DNA of 64,000 bases from contig AP024096.1 in NCBI GenBank assembly GCA_015099395.1, forward strand, positions 4,650,001-4,714,000, read 5' to 3'. The DNA comes from Ktedonobacteria bacterium brp13 (GTDB lineage: Bacteria; Chloroflexota; Ktedonobacteria; Ktedonobacterales; Ktedonobacteraceae). Positions 19,001 to 27,435 of this stretch are shown here, in pieces. A model generated the notes under the pieces. That model was given only the letters and a program-made list of their open reading frames with translations, ran no database searches and was not told the DNA's origin. The translations under genes were made by a program, and so were the position numbers. The first letter of the stretch is position 1. Each line of letters opens with the position of its first letter.

Positions 19001-19684
19001 GGCAAGCTACGACGCCGACCACACTGCGTTGTCCTGCTCGATGAAGTTGAGAAGGCACATCCAGAAGTTTTTGACCTCTTCCTGCAAGTCTTCGACGCCG
19101 GTCGCCTGACCGATGCTCAGGGTCATACGGTCGATGCACAGCACGCCGTCTGGATCATGACCTCAAACGTCGGCACTGATATGCTAGGACGCTCGATGCC
19201 CAGTGGCTTCCGCGCCAGCATCAAGAGTACCGCCAACGAGATGCAGCGAGATCGCCTGATGGACCGCCTTCGTGAGACCTTCCGACCAGAGTTTCTGAAC
19301 CGTATCGACGAAATCGTCATCTTTCATCCGTTGGACAGAGAGCAAGCCAGAGCTATTACCGGTCTCCAGATCACCGAACTGGCAACCCGCCTGCTAGAAC
19401 AGGGACTGGTCTTGCGTGCCGAAGATAGTGCCATCGACCTGCTCAGTAAAGAAGGCTTTAGCGAGACCCAGGGCGCACGTCCGCTACGCCGTGTCATCGA
19501 ACGCCTGCTGACAGTACCGCTAAGCTTGCGTATCCTGCTCGCCAATATCCCGCAGAACGGCGAGGTCCACGTCAGCGCCGTCGAAGGCAAACTGGAGATA
19601 GATATCCGCGAGCCGAGCACGACCAGCGAGCCTGAAGAAGCGATCGATAAGCCTATCGATAGCAAAGTTGAAGCTGAGATATAA
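16043..19684 (+). CDS. CHAT-like domain fused to a Clp-N / double-AAA+ unfoldase (ClpC/ClpA type)
   Basis: A 1213-residue fusion. Residues about 80-380 resemble a CHAT caspase-like domain (IPWELLFD; PHVIHYAG; PLVFLS; GAGAVIVQRWSI; SFILYGDP). Its His and Cys positions are Pro235 and His278, so it should be inactive as a protease. A Clp-N repeat domain follows (about 415-550), then AAA1 with Walker A GDSGVGKTT (636-644), Walker B LFIDEMH and pore loop KYRGEF. AAA2 has GPTGVGKTE (928-936), LLDEVEKAHPEVF and pore loop GYIGYD. No long middle domain separates them. SGF at 1054-1056 sits where ClpP-binding tripeptides occur. I infer an ATP-driven unfoldase whose CHAT-like head selects partners or substrates. 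A lone gene with a strong terminator. Confidence 0.85.
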   Translation: MEQPALLSIIRTDTNYRFRLDLPDGPVGQEYSTDLTPEIRERLRRALQALGPSGQGTEGRRQTQQIQQTLQISKPGPNNDALVTLGRFLFDTLLPSPIQEALRKLDEALLLNTNTPEIPWELLFDNNARARRYLCQSVSIGRQVAQNAEMAAHATAFERTTRSKAAKRETQGLSVLFLVNPTSERNSAEEEVASLCTSLPESITRIILYRQQANQLELHVRLSADAPHVIHYAGPAPLFESKGSPSLALAGNSRLDGPSLEQLFQGLPRHPLVFLSQHDDERAGRTVSGSLLSQAERDEQMETLVGNLLDAGAGAVIVQRWSIPTARAREFMTLFYQDIADGVTLGEALRKARTTITQHYLDDVSSLSFILYGDPTQQLVISTLSSKERASEPHIDPFDDSQLMSPLLSSTNAPDRRFLRAVLEFALGEARRMHKDYLGTPHLFIALTKLDGGCSQDALRNLGFSPKQVRDVIRLALGNGKATSDTPILPTRRCKEILQTAERYAINAGSSSVDERAIAQAVLSEGDGVTHELLTKLGINPNQLIEMIMTSNAHALLELVPSAGANPEVIPEELPGAMISPDANKGSNSTLEKLGRDLTRQASNKQLNPLIGREKEIRQLMQTLMLKDRNNPILIGDSGVGKTTIVTGLAQWIVDGKVPPELRGKRLIELSASSLVAGTKYRGEFEERLLKVLEEAETSGNIILFIDEMHLLIGTGRAADGSIDAAGILKPALAGGRLRCIGATTPQEYRLIEKDAAMERRLRPIIIEEPTPGDALVILKGMRDLYEEHHHATITDEALSAAVNLSVQYLPNLRLPDKACSVLDEACSQARVFSIEDDSKEQDDMDEIGASPTITAAMIADVISARTGIPVRAPGREERDRLLTLESRLKARVIGQDEAIKRVSQAIQVARAGLKPRNRPVGVFMFLGPTGVGKTELARALAAEIFGSDEHLIRVDMSEYKEKHDVSRMIGAPPGYIGYDQEGQLTGKLRRRPHCVVLLDEVEKAHPEVFDLFLQVFDAGRLTDAQGHTVDAQHAVWIMTSNVGTDMLGRSMPSGFRASIKSTANEMQRDRLMDRLRETFRPEFLNRIDEIVIFHPLDREQARAITGLQITELATRLLEQGLVLRAEDSAIDLLSKEGFSETQGARPLRRVIERLLTVPLSLRILLANIPQNGEVHVSAVEGKLEIDIREPSTTSEPEEAIDKPIDSKVEAEI

Positions 19685-19719
19685 CATCCATATGTAACGA
19701 ATACTGCTTATAGAGTGTC

Positions 19720-19751
19720 AAGAAGAGCTGAAGCGAAATTCAGCTCTTCTT
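19720..19751 (+). terminator. Rho-independent terminator of the CHAT-Clp gene
   Basis: A perfect 13-bp stem (19720-19732 with 19739-19751), a six-base GCGAAA loop and a T-rich tail, 35 bases after the stop. Confidence 0.9.
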
Positions 19752-19790
19752 TATTTTACCTTGCCCTATGCTTATATCACTAAAGCATCG

Positions 19791-20312
19791 CTATAAGCCC
19801 TGACGAAACCCTTCTTCAGTCCATGCAACATGCTGTGCCTCATGCTGAACATTCGCAATGAACATATCACCAACCGTTCTGTCTGCCCCGAACATTCCAC
19901 CCGCAGGCTCGGCTAGTTGCTCATCTGTAAATTGTTCCAGCAGCGCAAGCGTTTGCTGACGTGCCTCCACAACATCTGCAAAGAGCGTTTCCATACTATC
20001 ATCGCGATGAGCATTCACGTACGTTTGATTACTCTGGTCTCTCCATGCAATCATATCCTCTCGGCTCATCGCACCCAGGTTGCCAGGTAGTGACTTGTCG
20101 CCTTCGAGTACACGGCGCAGCAGTGTCTGAACGTCCTGTTCATTTGCCGTAAGGTGGGCAAGATGGTCTTTTGCCCTCCAAGGTGCTTCGCCAGCAACCC
20201 CACTCTCAGTACATGGTTTCTCTCTAGCTTCTGGAGAAAGCCCCTGAAAATAAGTAATGATTTCCTTTTGCGACTCAACAAGACTATCCTGGATCTCTTT
20301 ACGTGTTGGCAT
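19791..20312 (-). CDS. DinB-like / ClbS-DfsB-type four-helix protein
   Basis: A 173-residue protein of the DinB-like four-helix metal-binding superfamily. The metal-site histidines are visible in AKDHLAHLTANE and in NVQHEAQHVAWTEE near the C-terminus. Members include thiol-dependent transferases, the colibactin-resistance protein ClbS and many of unknown function. The DUF1706-like pattern (PTRKEIQDSL at the start) leans toward the ClbS/DfsB branch, but no substrate can be given. It is cytoplasmic, with its own start region and a convergent CHAT-Clp gene downstream. Confidence 0.7.
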   Translation of the reverse strand: MPTRKEIQDSLVESQKEIITYFQGLSPEAREKPCTESGVAGEAPWRAKDHLAHLTANEQDVQTLLRRVLEGDKSLPGNLGAMSREDMIAWRDQSNQTYVNAHRDDSMETLFADVVEARQQTLALLEQFTDEQLAEPAGGMFGADRTVGDMFIANVQHEAQHVAWTEEGFRQGL

Positions 20313-20570
20313 GATACGTTCCTCAAAAAATTATCACATTCATTCATCAAAACGTTATGCAAATTTATTGTAGGCAATTTTATGTAAGATTGCAAACTTC
20401 CATTCAGGTTTTTCTTCCTGAAAAGCACAAAATATTTGCATTCATGGCACTACGGCAGTAGTATGATAAATACAGAGATCTAAAAAACTCTCCACCGAAC
20501 GTCTTTTACATAACGACGAAATGGCTACTGGACGGCTCCACGCCATCATTGAAGATAGAAGGCTACAAGG

Positions 20571-21734
20571 ATGTCATTGACGAAACGTACAACCAGGCAA
20601 GCACACAAACCTGCAATATATGCACACCTCTGCGTCTTGCTATTGCTTCTTCTGGGCAGTACATTCCTGACAGCCTGCAATACCGTGAGAGAACCTGAGG
20701 CCGCGCTCACAAACCTGCAATTCTCACAGGCCGACACCATCACCCTTCCTCCTCATGACCATACGTTACAAGATGTCAGCGCAGAGGCAGAGCAGAAGCT
20801 GCTACAATTTAGTGGCGTATTGCAACTGATGAAGAAAGATAATTTTGACCCTACACCCTATCAACCACTCTACAACGCCGACGCCAGAGCCTTGCAGGCT
20901 GCAACAACCACAGACGCTATGCAGAAGGTAATCCAGCAACTCAATACCCATATGGAGCCAATGCAGATCACGATGGCGATGCCGCTGGCACAATATATGG
21001 TCGCGCAATTCCACGCGGAGGTCAGCAGCTGGGGTAGCGACCACCAATACCATGACCGCTACGACAACAAAAACTACCCGCTCGGCTTCGAATACGCCAG
21101 CCTGCCCGACAATTATGGCGAAGGTTCAAAGCTCGACGACAACCTGCATGCAGCCATCACCTTGAGTGACTATCAAAATGTCATTATCCAGGTCAACGAC
21201 GATATCGCAACATTCAAAAGTATGCAAGATACTATACAGGATAATATACCCTGGAATCAGCCACATAGCACGGATCAACGCATCATACAGTACTTTCACG
21301 CACAGGGCACAGTAGTCGTCACGTCACTTGCAGAGCAAGCCCTGCGCCTCTACCAGAACGGTAAGCTTGTACGCGCCTTCCATGTCGTCACCGGTCAATA
21401 CTACCGTCCAACCATCGTTGGCAGATACCAGATCAACTCGCACTCCGCCCTATCTACCTTCCTCTCGTTTGAAGCACCCGGCTCCCCCTTCTACTTCCCG
21501 CCGACCGAGATCCCCTATGCCATGAACTTCGGCATACCCAGCGAAGGCTACTTCATTCATACCAGCGAGTGGCGCAGCCTCTACGGTCCAGGCATGCAGT
21601 TCCCGCACTACGACAAACACAACGACAACAGCGAATCGCGCAACGGCAGCCATGGCTGTATCAACCTTCCTCTCGACCAGGAACAATGGCTCTACCAGCA
21701 GGTCACCGACGGCAGCACCGTCATCGTCTATTAG
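20571..21734 (+). CDS. Lipoprotein L,D-transpeptidase (YkuD domain)
   Basis: A 387-residue exported protein. Residues 1-36 form a lipoprotein-type signal (hydrophobic run then LTAC, Cys36). A mostly helical region follows to about 235. The C-terminal YkuD domain (about 245-387) has the catalytic signature HGCINLPL with Cys363 and an upstream His in GYFIHTSEWR. It should form 3-3 crosslinks in peptidoglycan or attach other groups outside the membrane. The start at 20571 is the first Met that gives a full signal sequence. A hairpin follows the stop. Confidence 0.9.
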   Translation: MSLTKRTTRQAHKPAIYAHLCVLLLLLLGSTFLTACNTVREPEAALTNLQFSQADTITLPPHDHTLQDVSAEAEQKLLQFSGVLQLMKKDNFDPTPYQPLYNADARALQAATTTDAMQKVIQQLNTHMEPMQITMAMPLAQYMVAQFHAEVSSWGSDHQYHDRYDNKNYPLGFEYASLPDNYGEGSKLDDNLHAAITLSDYQNVIIQVNDDIATFKSMQDTIQDNIPWNQPHSTDQRIIQYFHAQGTVVVTSLAEQALRLYQNGKLVRAFHVVTGQYYRPTIVGRYQINSHSALSTFLSFEAPGSPFYFPPTEIPYAMNFGIPSEGYFIHTSEWRSLYGPGMQFPHYDKHNDNSESRNGSHGCINLPLDQEQWLYQQVTDGSTVIVY

Positions 21735-21771
21735 CATGGTTCGTAATCCTCCTACAGAGCTCCACATATCA

Positions 21772-21806
21772 CCCAATAAGCGAACTTATGTAGCTCGCTT
21801 ATTGGG
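21772..21806. terminator. Terminator hairpin after the L,D-transpeptidase gene
   Basis: CCCAATAAGCGA (21772-21783) pairs perfectly with TCGCTTATTGGG (21795-21806). It lies between convergent genes and has no T-run on the plus strand. Confidence 0.65.
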
Positions 21807-21839
21807 ATATGAGATGCACACCATATTCGTTCATTCTGT

Positions 21840-23297
21840 TCACGGCGTAAATATGACTCTACCCGTCATACCTGAATAAAGATTCAAGCCCCTATGACTC
21901 TGGTTTCCAATAGCAAAGATGACAGGAAACCTGGTTTCTGCTGCAAAGTTTTCCGCATTCGTGGAAGGAAAAGCAATGCCATTAGGCCCAATCGAATGTA
22001 CTGTGCCAGTGAAGTGCAAACTTCTATTGGCGTAGAGCGTGAATGTACCCTCTTCTCCAAGGTGTATTTTTTGGATCTCTCTTTCGGTCACCCAGGTCAG
22101 GACGGAGTTTAGATTATCTAGATCCACAAGTTGAATAAAGGTGAGCCCACCATGCTCACTTTGCATCTCAACGCCACCTGCTGGTACAAAATTGTTTAGA
22201 GCACCGGGCTGACCACCTATGGTGCCTATGATAGCACTCACATAACCAGAATGAGGAGCTCTCAAGATCGTAAGATCCAGAGCTTCTTGCGCTACAAGGA
22301 GCGCCGCGAGCGCTACTCTATACACACTCTCGGCAACTGCGAGATCCCGGATGGCAACTGCTGCGATAGTATTAGTCTCCGCGACTGTAATGCCAGCAGC
22401 GGCTTCTCTTATGAGTCCGTTTTGCGCTACAAGGTTTACATTGGCATTCGCAAAGGCTTGCTCCAGTGCCTCCTGATCTTGTCGGACCGTGCCCTGTGCT
22501 GTCACCACAGTGGCATCGGCGGCCGCTACTGCCGTCCTAAATGTTGCTTCGGCTGCTTGTACACAGCGTGAAAGGGTCGATGCACTGGTCGTAGTAGGTG
22601 GTGTTACAACTGCCATCTGACAGGCTTCGAGAGCAGCTTTTAATGTCGCTTTGGCAGATTTGATCGTAGCCTCTGCGGCCTCGGTTACCGCTCTCAGGGT
22701 AGCCTCATCAGTCGCCAATTTAGTCTTAGCAAAAGCAATATTCGCATTTGCTTGCCGAATCAATGCCTGACGATTGTCTATCGCTGCTCTAAAGGTCACT
22801 GCAGCCAAAACTACCTGGGCGTGGACATTTCGAAGAGCAAGCGACACGAATCTTTGATCTTCCACGACTACCTTGAAGTCAGAGTCTACTGCGACCTGGG
22901 CCTCATGGACTTGTGCCACAAAGGTATTCTGCCCCAGGCGCGCTAATATCTGGTTGGTAACTACGTGTTGACCGAGATCGACATAAATGTCACTGACTGC
23001 CCCGGTTACGGCTGAGCTAAATTGCAGATTATACGTGGGAGCTTGCAGGATCCCTAACTCACCTGTTGAGGTTAATGCGCTACTCGATCCCAACCGCTCC
23101 TGAATGCTTGAAGCCCAATGAAATGGTCCAAATAGAGCAGCCCCCAGGATGATTCCCAGGAGTATGAGTGGAACCCAGACTACCTTTTTAGGCCGCCGCC
23201 ACCTGGATGGCGACACAGGTACGTTGTTTGTAGGTATGGTATGTTCACCAACTAGCTCCGGTGGTGGACATTCTGTTTGCGTAGGTATTTGTATCAT
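21840..23297 (-). CDS. HlyD-family membrane fusion / periplasmic-adaptor-like protein
   Basis: A 485-residue adaptor. The N-terminus is cytoplasmic, with one membrane helix at about 38-60 (VVWVPLILLGIILGAALF). Then comes the first half of a lipoyl-like domain (AVTGAVSDIYVDLGQHVVTNQILARLG), a very long Ala-rich coiled-coil hairpin (about 125-345), the second lipoyl half (LDLTILRAPHSGYVSAI) and a beta-barrel (GTFTLYANRSLHFTGTVHSI). Such proteins join an inner-membrane ABC or RND pump to the outside. No transporter gene lies next to it, so its pump must be elsewhere. In a bacterium without an outer membrane it may shape ABC export at the cell surface. Confidence 0.8.
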   Translation of the reverse strand: MIQIPTQTECPPPELVGEHTIPTNNVPVSPSRWRRPKKVVWVPLILLGIILGAALFGPFHWASSIQERLGSSSALTSTGELGILQAPTYNLQFSSAVTGAVSDIYVDLGQHVVTNQILARLGQNTFVAQVHEAQVAVDSDFKVVVEDQRFVSLALRNVHAQVVLAAVTFRAAIDNRQALIRQANANIAFAKTKLATDEATLRAVTEAAEATIKSAKATLKAALEACQMAVVTPPTTTSASTLSRCVQAAEATFRTAVAAADATVVTAQGTVRQDQEALEQAFANANVNLVAQNGLIREAAAGITVAETNTIAAVAIRDLAVAESVYRVALAALLVAQEALDLTILRAPHSGYVSAIIGTIGGQPGALNNFVPAGGVEMQSEHGGLTFIQLVDLDNLNSVLTWVTEREIQKIHLGEEGTFTLYANRSLHFTGTVHSIGPNGIAFPSTNAENFAAETRFPVIFAIGNQSHRGLNLYSGMTGRVIFTP

Positions 23298-23537
23298 ACG
23301 ACAATCACCTCCTCATGAGTCATTAGAAACAATGTCAACCATACAAGAAGATAACCTCTTGTACGATAGACAGGGCGTAAAGATGATAGAAAGAATACTG
23401 GTGTGCATTACGACATTTCAGCTTTAGTATATAGAGACACTGAAGTGAATAAGGCTGATCAAATTGCTCATTCAGGAGGTGTAAAAAAATAATAGCAGCA
23501 AGCTCAGTACCGCTATCGTATCTCAAGCTTCAACGGC

Positions 23538-23577
23538 AAAGAGCAAGCTCCTACAAGAAGCTAGGAGCTTGCTCTTT
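23538..23577. terminator. Perfect 16-bp hairpin
   Basis: Arms at 23538-23553 and 23562-23577, loop of eight bases. It is downstream of the minus-strand phzF-like gene and upstream of the HlyD-type gene, so it most likely ends the phzF-like transcript. No T-run follows in that direction. Confidence 0.6.
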
Positions 23578-23645
23578 GCAATTATATCGATACTATTCAA
23601 TGACCGCCGATTTATCATTAGGAGAGCGATCTCGTTTGATCAGTC

Positions 23646-24467
23646 TTAACCCTCGACGAGTTCACCATGTAAGACCGTCACCGCTTGACCACCAAGTTGA
23701 ACACGCTCGCCATTTCTATGCACGCGCACAATACCTCCGCGTAACGAAGCTTGATAGCCAACCAGGCTATCTCGCTCAAGCTTGCTACACCAGTAGGGAG
23801 CCAGTGCGCAGTGAGCGGAGCCGGTCACTGGATCTTCATTCACACCAACACGTGGACCGAAGAAGCGCGAGACAAAATCATAACTGGAAGACTGGACTTC
23901 GTCCGCTATGAGAGCACGGCTGGTCACGATAATGCCACGTGCATCAATTGCCAACAACTGCTCAAAATCCGGCTGGATACCGCGTACAATCTCTTCTGAT
24001 GCGACCTCTACCAGGTAATCAAACTGATCCTTGCCGACATAGATAACGTCCGCTGCCTCTACCCCTAACCCTTGCAGCAAACCCACAGGCATACTTACAG
24101 CAGCCGGGGGCGTAGCAGGAAAATCCATCTCGATCCAGTCACCTTTACGCACTGCGGTCAGCAGTCCGCTGCGTGTATGGAAACGTGCCTGCTCGTTCGC
24201 TTGCAGTTGACCACTCGCCCACAAGACGTGCGCACTCGCCAGCGTCGCATGCCCACAGAGATCAACCTCAACAGCCGGCGTAAACCAGCGCAGATTAAAA
24301 CCATCCTCCTGCCGTGTCAAAAACGCAGTTTCAGCGAGATTCATCTCACGTGCCACAGCCTGCATCCAATCAGCAGAACGTGACGCGTCTAAGACATAGA
24401 CCGCAGCAGGATTCCCAAGAAACGGCACCGGAGTAAAAGCATCTACCTGTACAAATTTCTGTCCCAT
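23646..24467 (-). CDS. PhzF-family isomerase/epimerase
   Basis: A 273-residue protein of the PhzF (diaminopimelate-epimerase-like) fold. Recognisable blocks are QVDAFTPVPFLGNPAAVYVL, the catalytic Glu in MNLAETAFLT, FTPAVEVDLCGHATLASAH and the C-terminal GVNEDPVTGSAHCALAPYW. PhzF itself isomerises dihydro-hydroxyanthranilate in phenazine synthesis. Most relatives have other, mostly unknown substrates, and no phenazine genes are nearby, so no pathway is claimed. A possible structured RNA with a terminator lies in its upstream region. Confidence 0.85.
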   Translation of the reverse strand: MGQKFVQVDAFTPVPFLGNPAAVYVLDASRSADWMQAVAREMNLAETAFLTRQEDGFNLRWFTPAVEVDLCGHATLASAHVLWASGQLQANEQARFHTRSGLLTAVRKGDWIEMDFPATPPAAVSMPVGLLQGLGVEAADVIYVGKDQFDYLVEVASEEIVRGIQPDFEQLLAIDARGIIVTSRALIADEVQSSSYDFVSRFFGPRVGVNEDPVTGSAHCALAPYWCSKLERDSLVGYQASLRGGIVRVHRNGERVQLGGQAVTVLHGELVEG

Positions 24468-24580
24468 TCAAACCTTCCTTACACATATACGAAGAACGTC
24501 TCTCCTCAAAGTATACATTGAAATGAAAGTATGAGCACATGTATAGATAGAGCGAAGAAAGAAGAAAGCAGAGAGACAAG

Positions 24581-24845
24581 AAAGAGGGATAAGATGTGCA
24601 GATCCAAACACCTTATCCCTCTTTTGCAACGCAGGAGGAAAAACAACCATCCGACGAGAGGCGGGAAGAATAATCAATGATTGTCTGGAGCAATGCTGCT
24701 ACGTAGTACGTCACCACTGACGCCATACGCCCGGAGCCTTTCAGGGCTCGACACAACGCCATAGGCATCATGTGCGTTACGCACCCGGAGCAAAGCTCAA
24801 CAGAACTGATTGGCACCCCATTGGCTACCCCTCACCGCTATAAAT
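24581..24845 (-). ncRNA. Candidate structured RNA or leader upstream of the phzF-like gene
   Basis: On the minus strand this stretch has several compact helices: GTGCG/CGCAC (24772-24784), GAGCC/GGCTC (24734-24749) and GATGCC/GGCGTC enclosing the latter (24764-24769 with 24719-24724). It ends in a 13-bp stem (24581-24593 with 24612-24624) followed by a T-rich stretch. An A/T-rich, promoter-like TATACTATTTATA lies at its head. It could be a free small RNA or an attenuating leader of the phzF-like gene, whose start is about 110 bases further. It fits no riboswitch class I know. A 67-codon frame (24613-24816) overlaps it and looks incidental. Confidence 0.35.
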
Positions 24846-25179
24846 AGTATAACTCAATACACTTCATTCACTCTTATCTACTACTTTATCTCCATAACGT
24901 CATATGCAGTTCATTACATCAGCCTGTGAGGCGGCTCTATGCAAACGCCTTATACCGGATAGCTGTGGGCAGATAGAGAAGATTTCATGTAAATTACATA
25001 AGACACCTATGGAAAAAACACAAGACGTTGCCACAGGGATGGTTATCGCGTCTAACCACTCTATGAGCACAGAACGTCCTGATATGTGGTATCATAAAGG
25101 TTATAAGGTAGACTTCTATAAATTTGCTGGATACCATTCTATCCATAGAAATAGACCATCCGAAGAAGAGGCAATCATC

Positions 25180-25344
25180 ATGAAGGCAGTAAAAACACAT
25201 GTAGGGCGCTGTGATACTTGTGGCGAGCCAGCGGCGTATGCGCAGTTACTTTCAGGCGGACGCCGGTTCAATTTCTGCACGCAACATGCACCGTTACTGG
25301 TGAAGAAGTCGGCTGACGCTGCAAGCAAGGCTGAGACCAAGTAG
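25180..25344 (+). CDS. Small CxxC zinc-ribbon-like protein
   Basis: I start it at the ATG at 25180, giving 54 residues: MKAVKTHVGRCDTCG at the front, a second metal-ligand pair in NFCTQH and an Ala/Lys-rich tail. The four ligands (Cys, Cys, Cys, His) suggest a single structural zinc. A GAAGAGG box lies upstream. The frame stays open to 24904, but the extra 92 residues have no coding character. A clear terminator follows. The function is unknown; small proteins of this kind often bind nucleic acid or partner proteins. Confidence 0.6.
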   Translation: MKAVKTHVGRCDTCGEPAAYAQLLSGGRRFNFCTQHAPLLVKKSADAASKAETK

Positions 25345-25395
25345 CGCCTGTAGCTCTTTATCACCAGCACAAGCATTCAGGTAAAGCAAAAATAT

Positions 25396-25417
25396 GGGTG
25401 AGCAGATAAGCTCACCC
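25396..25417. terminator. Terminator hairpin shared by convergent genes
   Basis: GGGTGAGC (25396-25403) pairs with GCTCACCC (25410-25417), followed by TTTTTCT on the plus strand. On the minus side the A-rich flank also supplies a T-run, so it serves both the zinc-ribbon gene and the double-nitrilase gene. Confidence 0.85.
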
Positions 25418-25422
25418 TTTTT

Positions 25423-27435
25423 CTATTCGCTCTCTCCAGTAGCAGGCAGACACTGACCACTCTGGCTGCTTTGACGCTTATTGCGTACGATATCCATGTA
25501 CCAGTACGGCTGGCGTTTGCGCAGAAGTGGTTTGGCACGCACGGCATTGCCGGGGATCGAATCCATGACATTATATGCAAGCTCACCTGTAAGTGAGCCG
25601 GCCATGTCGCCTGGACTGTAGCCAAGCATATGCGTCGTTCGACGTCCGGTCCGCTGCTCACGTGTATCGATGGTCATCATCAACAGTCCACTCTCGTCTT
25701 CGTCGGCGATCACCTCTGAAAGGCCATAGCTTACAGCAGCCGGTGAGAAGATTCCTCCCAGGCCGTTTGCTTGTAGACCTTGCTCTGCGCCAAACCAATT
25801 AGCCAGCGCGAGGTAGACGTTGTGTTCAGCGGCACGTGTGCGCCAGATCATGAAGTAGAATGGATCATACGCAGGAGCCGTCGATCCATCAACATTGGAT
25901 GCCGTCAGACCGATAGGCTCTGGAAAATCCAGCAAAGCAGGCGCACAGACGAGATCCGTCCCCTTATTCGCCAGAATGCGCAACGTCTCCGGGAAGAGGA
26001 CATCATAGCCAGTCGCCAGACCGATACGCCCGGCAGGCGTGTCAAACGTCGGAAAACCGAGGTTCCCCGGTAATGCCCAGAGCCGATCCCGCTGGCTCAG
26101 ATGGATCTTACGGTAGAAGCCGTAGACACCTTCAGGGTCAAGCAATAAGACGGTGTTATAGAAACCTTCATCGGCACGCTCGGCAACACCTACGACCAAA
26201 CTGACCTGTAGCTCGTTGGCAATCGCGACCAGAGCATCTGTCTCTGGTCCGGGTACGCGAATAGCCCCTGCACGATAGTGTTCCGCCAATTCTTCAGCTG
26301 TATGCTGCCCTTGCACACGCAGCGGAACTGGACCCGGCAAGACCAATTCTGGCAGGACGAGTACATCGGGGACAGCCGGAGCATTATCATGCACTAAGGT
26401 ACGCAGATTGTTCCGGATCGCCTGCACGCGTCCACTGGCATCCTGATTCGCTTGCTCCATCCCTTCACGCAACGCCCACTGCACAATGCCAGCGCAAGAG
26501 AGTTGACCAGCAGGGAGTTCGCCCAGCTCGTACAGACCATGATAACGCAATGGCTCCCAGAGATAACTGTTCTGGACAACCAGACGATATTCAGCAGGAA
26601 CGCGGTCCGCTAAAGGATAGCCGATGATCTCTTGCTGCTTACGCCACGTCTTCGCCTGGCTCGCTTGCAGATCGATCTGACCATAGACAATCCCATCACC
26701 AGTAAGTTGCGAGGCCTGGACCTCACCAGTTGGATCGATAACGCAACTGCCACCCTGGTAGCCGACACCGCGCTCTCTCCCATAACGATTCGCCGCCACC
26801 ACATACATACCATTCTCAAATGCCCGACTCATCCACCAGCTACTAGGAGCGGAATCCTCCGCCCAGTTAGACGGCAGTACAAGGACGTCGGCTCCTTGCA
26901 AGGCGACACTACGAGCCGCCTCAAAGTACTTCATATCAGTACAGACGAGTCCACCGATACGACCCAGTGGGGTATCCCAGACAGCTATCCCCTTGTCTCC
27001 ATCCCGCGCCCAGCGCGGATCACCAATGTCTGCATGGATCTTACGATACGAGCCAATCACACCAGTCGGTCCAAGCAAGACCACACTGTTATAATAGATA
27101 GCCGTCGTAGGATCAACCTCAGGCATGCCAAATGCGATAAAACAGTTATAACGCTGCGCTAACAGATGAAAACGCTCAGTCGTCGGGCCGGGAATCGGCT
27201 CGACATAGGGAGCTATTTCGTCACTTGATACCCAGCCAGCACCAGTGGTAGCCAATGCAGGCAGCACAATTAAGCGAGCATCCTGCGTAGCGGCCTCTTC
27301 AACCAGACTGAGCAGATCACGAATATTCTTTTCTTTCTCGCCCAGTGTTGGTTCATACTGAATTGCGGCAACACGATATGTCGTATATTGATATATCGTA
27401 TGTTGTGGTTGTTGGGAGAAGAGCGTGCTCATCAA
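25423..27435 (-). CDS. Double carbon-nitrogen hydrolase (nitrilase) fusion with split catalytic residues
   Basis: A 670-residue protein made of two nitrilase-superfamily domains (about 18-270 and 325-620). Family members use a Glu-Lys-Cys triad in one domain to hydrolyse nitriles or amides. The first domain keeps Lys132 (SYRKIHAD) and Cys165 (GGLVCTDMKYFE), but the Glu position is Ala60 (IVLPALATT). The second keeps Glu363 (VLVLPELVLP) and Lys443 (FYRKIHLS), but the Cys position is Gly476 (IGLATGYDVLFPE). Neither domain therefore has a full triad. No signal peptide is seen. The gene is alone, behind a shared terminator. It may be a binding or regulatory protein, or use an unusual mechanism. 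The start could also be the second Met. Confidence 0.85.
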   Translation of the reverse strand: MMSTLFSQQPQHTIYQYTTYRVAAIQYEPTLGEKEKNIRDLLSLVEEAATQDARLIVLPALATTGAGWVSSDEIAPYVEPIPGPTTERFHLLAQRYNCFIAFGMPEVDPTTAIYYNSVVLLGPTGVIGSYRKIHADIGDPRWARDGDKGIAVWDTPLGRIGGLVCTDMKYFEAARSVALQGADVLVLPSNWAEDSAPSSWWMSRAFENGMYVVAANRYGRERGVGYQGGSCVIDPTGEVQASQLTGDGIVYGQIDLQASQAKTWRKQQEIIGYPLADRVPAEYRLVVQNSYLWEPLRYHGLYELGELPAGQLSCAGIVQWALREGMEQANQDASGRVQAIRNNLRTLVHDNAPAVPDVLVLPELVLPGPVPLRVQGQHTAEELAEHYRAGAIRVPGPETDALVAIANELQVSLVVGVAERADEGFYNTVLLLDPEGVYGFYRKIHLSQRDRLWALPGNLGFPTFDTPAGRIGLATGYDVLFPETLRILANKGTDLVCAPALLDFPEPIGLTASNVDGSTAPAYDPFYFMIWRTRAAEHNVYLALANWFGAEQGLQANGLGGIFSPAAVSYGLSEVIADEDESGLLMMTIDTREQRTGRRTTHMLGYSPGDMAGSLTGELAYNVMDSIPGNAVRAKPLLRKRQPYWYMDIVRNKRQSSQSGQCLPATGESE

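Noticed and set aside
24613-24816. 67-codon frame inside the candidate structured RNA
   Set aside because: It ends inside the terminator stem and matches no family; the RNA helices explain the sequence better.
24904-25179. N-terminal extension of the small zinc-ribbon gene
   Set aside because: It is open in frame, but the residues are not protein-like and a ribosome site precedes the later ATG.
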